Below, piece by piece: positions 6,188 to 9,881 of a stretch of 9,881 bases of DNA (positions are counted from its first letter, which is position 1; the number at the start of each line of letters is the position of its first letter). The notes under the pieces were generated by a model. It worked only from the letters and a program-made list of their open reading frames with translations. It did not search any database and was not told the DNA's origin. Source of the stretch: Actinomycetes bacterium (GTDB lineage: Bacteria; Actinomycetota; Actinomycetes; Streptosporangiales; Streptosporangiaceae); the NCBI GenBank assembly GCA_023425615.1, contig JAFACJ010000503.1, positions 1 through 9,881 on the forward strand. Direction: 5' to 3'. Made by a program: the position numbers and the translations under genes.

Positions 6188-7405
6188 GTGGACCACCACA
6201 CCCTTCTCACCCGTCTCCCCGCCTCGTCCGGGCGCTACGCCGAGCACGCGGCGGCACTCCGTGCCCTCGTCCCGGAACTCGCCGCCGAGACGGCGCGCGC
6301 CATCGAACACGAGGTGCCCGCCTACCGGTGGCCGTCGGCGCTCGTCGACACCCGCCGGCTGGAGCGGACCGCCTTCCGGATCCTCGACCGCTTCGTCGAG
6401 TACCTGATCGACCCCGGCCGGCCCCTGGACGACCTGATCGGGTTCTCCTGCCGCATCGGCGCCGCGGAGGCCGCCGCCGGACGGACGACCGCCCCCTGGA
6501 ACGCCGCCGTCCGGGTGGCGGCCGGCACCCTGTTCCAGCGGTTCTCCGAGGAGCCCTGGAGCACCGAACCGGGACCGGCGGTCGCGGTCCCGGTCATGCG
6601 CGCCTTCCTGAGGTTCGCCGACATCCTGACCGCGGCCGTCGATGAGGGGCACGCCGAGGTGCGGCGGGTCGAGGACCGGCTGAGGCCCGTGGAGATACTG
6701 ATGAACCTGCTCGTGGCCCAGAACCCGCCCGAGCCGAACCGGCTCAGGAACGCCATGTACGACGCGGGCTGGAAGGAGCCGAAGACCGCGGCGGCCGTCG
6801 CCCTCATCCCGGACAGCCCGCGGAGCCACCGGCCGTTCCTGCCCCCTGACGTCCTCGCCGACTTCCACGGCGCCGAGCCCTTCCTCATCGTCCCCGACCC
6901 CGAAGGCCCCGGCCGGGAACGGTCGCTGAGGGCGGCGCTCTCCGGATGGTCCGCGGCCCTGGGCCCGACCGTCGCCCCCGGCGAACTGGCGGACTCGCTG
7001 CGCTGGGCACGCGAGGCACTGGACCTCTCCCGCAGAGGCGTCATCCATGACCCCCGGGCCGGAGGGCTGATCGTCGCGGCACGGCACCTGCCGATCATCC
7101 TCATGTCCCGGGACCGCCTGGCCGCCAGCCTCTCCGCCCACCGCCTGGCACCCCTGCAAGACCTCCCGCCCGACAAGCGCTACAGGCTGGTCGAGACCCT
7201 CCTGGCCGCGATCGAATGCGGATTCAACGCCCAGCGCGCCGCGGAGCGCCTCATGGTCCACGCCCAGACGGTCCGCTACCGCCTGCGCAACCTGGAACAC
7301 CTCTTCGGAGACGAGATCTACGACCCGGCCCTCCAACTGGAGTTCCACCTCCTCCTCCGCACCTGGCTGGCCACCCGTCCCTCCGCCACGTCCGAACTGC
7401 GTTAG
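6188..7405 (+). CDS. PucR/CdaR-type helix-turn-helix transcriptional regulator
   Basis: This 405-residue regulator starts at GTG 6188 with GAGAGGGA 7 bp upstream. The C-terminal domain is diagnostic: residues about 331-394 carry RYRLVETLLAAIE, then a helix-turn-helix at about 346-374 containing RAAERLMVHAQTVRYRLRNLE, the signature of the PucR C-terminal HTH family. The middle (about 206-295), with ALGPTVAPGELADSLRWARE, resembles the degenerate GGDEF-like domain of PucR/CdaR regulators. The N-terminal 200 residues are helical and typical of the actinobacterial branch; no ligand pocket can be named. Family members respond to nutrients such as purines, sugar acids or amino acids. Its stop (TAG) overlaps the convergent MFS stop by 4 bp. 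A role in controlling the nearby mce operon is possible but not shown. Confidence 0.88.
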   Translation: MDHHTLLTRLPASSGRYAEHAAALRALVPELAAETARAIEHEVPAYRWPSALVDTRRLERTAFRILDRFVEYLIDPGRPLDDLIGFSCRIGAAEAAAGRTTAPWNAAVRVAAGTLFQRFSEEPWSTEPGPAVAVPVMRAFLRFADILTAAVDEGHAEVRRVEDRLRPVEILMNLLVAQNPPEPNRLRNAMYDAGWKEPKTAAAVALIPDSPRSHRPFLPPDVLADFHGAEPFLIVPDPEGPGRERSLRAALSGWSAALGPTVAPGELADSLRWAREALDLSRRGVIHDPRAGGLIVAARHLPIILMSRDRLAASLSAHRLAPLQDLPPDKRYRLVETLLAAIECGFNAQRAAERLMVHAQTVRYRLRNLEHLFGDEIYDPALQLEFHLLLRTWLATRPSATSELR

Positions 7406-8829
7406 CCGACGGGGTCCGGCGCGCGGAGAAGGAGGCTGAACGCCGCGGCGGCGCTCAGCAGCAGGGCGGTGACGACGATGGACGCGGTGAAGGCGGCGCC
7501 GTGGCCGTCTGCCGTGCCGGAGAAGAAGATCGCGCCGAGTGCGGCGACGCCGACCGCGCCGGCGAACTGCTGGGCGGTGTTCCAGATGCCCGAGGCGTCA
7601 CCGGCGTACTCGTCGGGTACCGCCGACAGGTACAGGGTGACCAGCGGAGGTATGCACAGGTTGATTCCGGCGCCGAGCGCGAGCAGGCCGGGGACGACGG
7701 ACCAGGCGGGTACGGGATGCCCGGCCGTCTGCGCGGCGGTGAGGACGCCGAGTGCGCCGACGGCGGCCAGGGCGCAGCCGGTGAGCACCACGCGGCGGCC
7801 GTACCGGACGGTGAGCCGGCCGGTGAAGGCGGCGACGGAGAGGGCGCCCGCCGAGAACGCGGCCATGGTCAGGCCGGAGGCCGACGGGGAGTAGCCCTGT
7901 CCGTTCTGGAGCCACACCGCGAAGACGAGCAGGAACCCGTTGAATCCGGCGAAGGCCGGCAGCAGCACGGCGAGTCCGACGGCCACCGGCCGTGCCCGCA
8001 GCAGGGGTAGAGGGAGCAGCGCGCCGGTCCGCCACGCCGGTCGGCGGTGTTCGGCGTACGCCAGGGCGATGACGGCGAGGACGCCGAGGGCCGCGCTCAG
8101 GAAGCACCAGATCGGCCAGCCGTATCTCTGGCCCTCCAGGAGCGGGAAGACGATGGCGACCAGTCCGAGTGTCAGCAGTCCGGCGGACAGGGGACGGGGC
8201 CGGGTGGCGCCGGGGGAGCGGCTCTCGGGGACCAGCCGGATCGCGAGGACGACGAGGACGGCGGCCGCGGGCGTGGTGATGAGGAAGATCGTGCGCCAGC
8301 CCAGGCCGCCGAGGTCGGCGGTGATCAGCGTGCCTCCCAGCAGCAGGCCGCCCGCCTGCGCGAGTCCGGAGATGAAGCCGAAGGCGCCGAAGACCGTGGC
8401 GCGTTCCCGGCCGTGGAAGATCGTGTAGAGGATGCTCATCACCTGCGGGGTGAGCGTGGCGGCGGCCAGGCCCTGTGCGGCACGGGCCGCGATCAGCCAG
8501 CCCGTGGTCTGCGCGAGGCCGCATCCCACCGTGGCGAACCCGAAGGCCGTCAGGCCGATCAGGAAGACCTTCTTGCGGCCCCACAGGTCTCCGAGCCGGG
8601 CGGCGGTGATCAGCGCGACGGCGAAGGCGAGCAGGTAGGCGGCCGACACCCACTCCAGCTCGGTGGGATCGGCGTCCAGATCGCCCTGGATGGTGGGAAG
8701 CGCGACGTTGACGACGGTGATGTTCAGCAGGTCCAGCGCGAAGGCCAGGATCAGCACGATCATGGCCGCCCACCGATGTGGATGTCGCTCGTCCGGCGTG
8801 ACCTCGGCCAGGGTGCCCTCAGCGGTCAT
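7402..8829 (-). CDS. MFS transporter, DHA2-like (EmrB/QacA) drug:H+ antiporter type
   Basis: This 475-residue, strongly hydrophobic protein is of a length that fits 14 membrane segments. Residues 32-47 (LDLLNITVVNVALPTI) match motif D1 of 14-segment drug antiporters. Motif A is at 77-88 (ARLGDLWGRKKV), motif B at about 112-128 with Arg116 and QG at 119-120, and a motif C-like GFISGLAQAGGLLLGG at about 151-166 lacks the usual GP dipeptide. A second motif A-like TGRLTVRYGRR occurs in the C-terminal half. It probably exports a toxic or signalling compound using the proton gradient; the substrate cannot be read. The ATG at 8829 has GAGGAG upstream. The divergent MarR gene and the palindromes between them suggest MarR repression. 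It overlaps the PucR stop tail to tail. Confidence 0.92.
   Translation of the reverse strand: MTAEGTLAEVTPDERHPHRWAAMIVLILAFALDLLNITVVNVALPTIQGDLDADPTELEWVSAAYLLAFAVALITAARLGDLWGRKKVFLIGLTAFGFATVGCGLAQTTGWLIAARAAQGLAAATLTPQVMSILYTIFHGRERATVFGAFGFISGLAQAGGLLLGGTLITADLGGLGWRTIFLITTPAAAVLVVLAIRLVPESRSPGATRPRPLSAGLLTLGLVAIVFPLLEGQRYGWPIWCFLSAALGVLAVIALAYAEHRRPAWRTGALLPLPLLRARPVAVGLAVLLPAFAGFNGFLLVFAVWLQNGQGYSPSASGLTMAAFSAGALSVAAFTGRLTVRYGRRVVLTGCALAAVGALGVLTAAQTAGHPVPAWSVVPGLLALGAGINLCIPPLVTLYLSAVPDEYAGDASGIWNTAQQFAGAVGVAALGAIFFSGTADGHGAAFTASIVVTALLLSAAAAFSLLLRAPDPVG
7405..7420 (+). terminator. Candidate hairpin directly after the PucR-type stop codon
   Basis: GCCGAC (7405-7410) pairs with GTCCGGC (7414-7420) with one bulged G and a GGG loop. 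It starts at the last base of the PucR-type stop codon and lies inside the last codons of the convergent MFS gene. There is no T-run. It could end PucR transcription, but hairpins of this size are common at this GC content. Confidence 0.25.
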
Positions 8830-8851
8830 GTCGCTCCTCGTGCGTGGGGGG

Positions 8852-8880
8852 ATAAAATCTTGCCGTTACGACAGAGTCAC
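8852..8880 (-). promoter_or_regulatory. Candidate promoter of the MFS gene
   Basis: On the minus strand, GTGACT (8875-8880) and TTTTAT (8852-8857) are separated by 17 bp; each matches its sigma70-type consensus hexamer at four of six positions. The -35 lies inside the palindrome CAGAGT-C-ACTCTG (8872-8884), and the transcript would start about 15 bp before the start codon. This arrangement fits repression by a protein bound at the palindrome. It is inferred from sequence only. Confidence 0.4.
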
Positions 8881-8884
8881 TCTG
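8872..8884. promoter_or_regulatory. Palindrome CAGAGT-C-ACTCTG in the MFS/MarR gap
   Basis: A perfect 6-bp-arm inverted repeat around a single C. It overlaps the proposed -35 of the MFS gene and lies just beside the larger palindrome at 8889-8912. It is probably a second binding site for the adjacent MarR protein or part of a composite operator. Confidence 0.45.
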
Positions 8885-8888
8885 GGCA

Positions 8889-8912
8889 AGTATGTCGCCT
8901 GAACGACATACT
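8889..8912. promoter_or_regulatory. Candidate MarR operator: perfect 9-bp inverted repeat
   Basis: AGTATGTCG (8889-8897) and CGACATACT (8904-8912) are exact reverse complements across a 6-bp spacer (CCTGAA). The site lies in the 117-bp gap between the divergent MFS and MarR genes, where a MarR dimer would repress both. Related half-sites CGACAGA occur at 8869-8875 and 8921-8927. A perfect 18-base symmetry is very unlikely by chance in so short a gap. Confidence 0.75.
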
Positions 8913-8946
8913 CGTCTGGGCGACAGAATAGGGATGAGGGTTTCCG

Positions 8947-9429
8947 ATGGCAAGCGGACCAGCCGAGCCGCACCGCTGGGTACGGATCATCGACGCCGCG
9001 ACACGCCGGTACGCGGCGGCGGCCGCGCAGTACGACCACGCCGTGGGCGCCAAGGCGGGGCTGACGCTGAGCACCTGCGAGGCGAGGTTCGTCGGCCTGC
9101 TGTACCTGCACGGCCCGCTGAGCCCGAGCAGGCTGGGACGGCTCGCCGGCCTCACCTCGTCCGGGACCATCACCGGGATCATCGACCGCCTGGAGAGCGC
9201 GGGCTATGTCCAGCGCACCCGCTGCGTCGAGGACAGGCGCAAGGTCAGCGTGTCGCTGAACCTCGACTGGCTCGACAAGGAGAACGCGCCGCGCGCGCAG
9301 CGGCTCGCCGGGCTCATCGCCGACTACGACGAGGAGCGGCTCGCCGTGATCGCCGACTTCCTGACCCGGCTGGCCGACGCCGAGGCAGGCCCGGAGTCCC
9401 AGGACCCCGCCTGCGGGAGCGAACGCTGA
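8947..9429 (+). CDS. MarR family transcriptional regulator
   Basis: This 160-residue protein has typical MarR size. After N-terminal dimerisation helices, residues 39-103 form the winged helix-turn-helix: LTLSTCEARFVGLLYLHG, LSPSRLGRLAGLTSSGTITG (recognition helix about 70-80), IIDRLESAGYVQR, and the wing with the family DRR motif at 96-98 (EDRRK). A C-terminal helix (about 112-145) completes the dimer interface. The ATG at 8947 is preceded by GATGAGGG at 8933-8940. Cysteines at 44, 93 and 156 are present, but whether any senses oxidants is unknown. It is divergent from an MFS exporter and flanks a strong palindrome, so repression of itself and the exporter, relieved by an exporter substrate, is the natural reading. 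Confidence 0.92.
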   Translation: MASGPAEPHRWVRIIDAATRRYAAAAAQYDHAVGAKAGLTLSTCEARFVGLLYLHGPLSPSRLGRLAGLTSSGTITGIIDRLESAGYVQRTRCVEDRRKVSVSLNLDWLDKENAPRAQRLAGLIADYDEERLAVIADFLTRLADAEAGPESQDPACGSER

Positions 9430-9475
9430 GCGGACGAGCCGGGCCCGCGCCGGTCTTCCGTGAGATGCTGGAGCC

Positions 9476-9881
9476 GTGACGACGACCGGACCTGGGGAGA
9501 CGCCTCCGCGTCGCAGGCGCGGTCGGCCCGGCTACGACCAGGCGACGATCCTGCGTGCCGCGGTGGAGATGTTCAACCGCAAGGGGTACGACGCCACGAG
9601 CATGGGGGACCTGGCCGAGGAGCTCGGGCTGACGAAACCGGCTCTCTACCACCATGTCGCCGGTAAGGAGCAGTTGCTCAGCCAGGCGCTGGACGACGCC
9701 CTCGATGAGCTCACCGCCGTCGTGCACGCGGCCTCCGGGGCGGGGGAGGGGACGACCGCCTACGAGCGGCTGCGCGAGGTGGTGCGGCGCAGCGTCGAAG
9801 TGCTCGTGGCGCATCAGTCCTCGGTCACGCTTCTTCTGCGGGTGCGGGGCAACAGCGAGGTCGAGCTCGCCGCTTTGAAAC
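9476..9881 (+). CDS. TetR/AcrR family transcriptional regulator, N-terminal 135 residues (3' truncated)
   Basis: The frame opens at GTG 9476 and continues past the window end without a stop. An in-frame TGA at 9461-9463 limits the start, and the N-terminus (PPRRRRGRPGYD) is the usual basic lead of TetR proteins. The DNA-binding domain is at about residues 22-70: ILRAAVEMFNRKGYDATSM, then DLAEELGLTKPALYHHVAGK and EQLL. The YHHV-x-GKE wording is frequent in actinobacterial TetR regulators of acyl-CoA and aromatic catabolism such as PaaR-like proteins, which is only a hint. The upstream GGAG (9470-9473) is just 2 bp from the GTG, an unusually short spacer. The gene follows the MarR gene by 46 bp on the same strand and may be co-transcribed. 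The ligand-binding half is mostly outside the window. Confidence 0.85.
   Translation, partial: MTTTGPGETPPRRRRGRPGYDQATILRAAVEMFNRKGYDATSMGDLAEELGLTKPALYHHVAGKEQLLSQALDDALDELTAVVHAASGAGEGTTAYERLREVVRRSVEVLVAHQSSVTLLLRVRGNSEVELAALK

Noticed and set aside
8047..8931. Plus-strand 294-residue frame opposite the MFS gene
   Set aside because: It is highly charged Gly/Asp/Glu/Gln-rich, typical of an antisense overprint of a membrane protein, and runs through the MFS/MarR operator region.
9438..9457. GC-rich stem around GGGCCC between the MarR and second TetR genes as a terminator
   Set aside because: The arms pair over only about four bases beyond the self-complementary core and there is no T-run, so it is not distinguishable from background GC.

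Overview
The window is about 70% GC, with GTG starts, 4-bp ATGA/GTGA overlaps and G/C-rich wobble positions throughout. It holds the 3' part of an mce operon of the six-subunit actinobacterial type. Together these point to an actinomycete chromosome. The regulator repertoire would fit a Streptosporangiales- or Streptomyces-like soil genus, but nothing here fixes the genus. No tRNA, rRNA, IS element or CRISPR array was seen.

Region 1 (1-5305, + strand) is the distal half of an mce (mammalian cell entry) lipid-import operon. In order it holds the C-terminal end of an MceB-like subunit, then MceC, MceD (a lipoprotein), MceE (a lipoprotein), MceF (with an extra C-terminal membrane segment) and an Mce-associated membrane protein. 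The four junctions from MceB to MceF are all 4-bp start/stop overlaps, so translation is probably coupled. The products should form a hetero-hexameric ring and needle that takes lipid to the YrbE permease, which would be encoded upstream outside the window together with MceA.

Region 2 (5306-7405) holds a TetR regulator on the minus strand, converging on the mce operon with only 3 bp between the stop codons, and a divergent PucR-type regulator on the plus strand. The 258-bp gap between them is the most AT-rich part of the window. It carries three candidate operator palindromes, the clearest (TACCGT-N7-ACGGTA) just upstream of the TetR gene.

Region 3 (7402-9881) holds an MFS drug-exporter-type gene (minus), whose stop overlaps the PucR stop tail to tail. 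A divergent MarR regulator and the first 135 codons of a second TetR regulator (both plus) follow. The 117-bp MFS/MarR gap contains a perfect 9-bp-arm inverted repeat plus a second palindrome and repeated half-sites, a typical MarR-controlled exporter arrangement.

The window is best explained by known families. The features that most merit follow-up are the two-ended membrane anchoring of MceF, the two acylated Mce subunits, the paired cysteines in alternate Mce subunits, and the dense operator arrays in the two divergent promoters.
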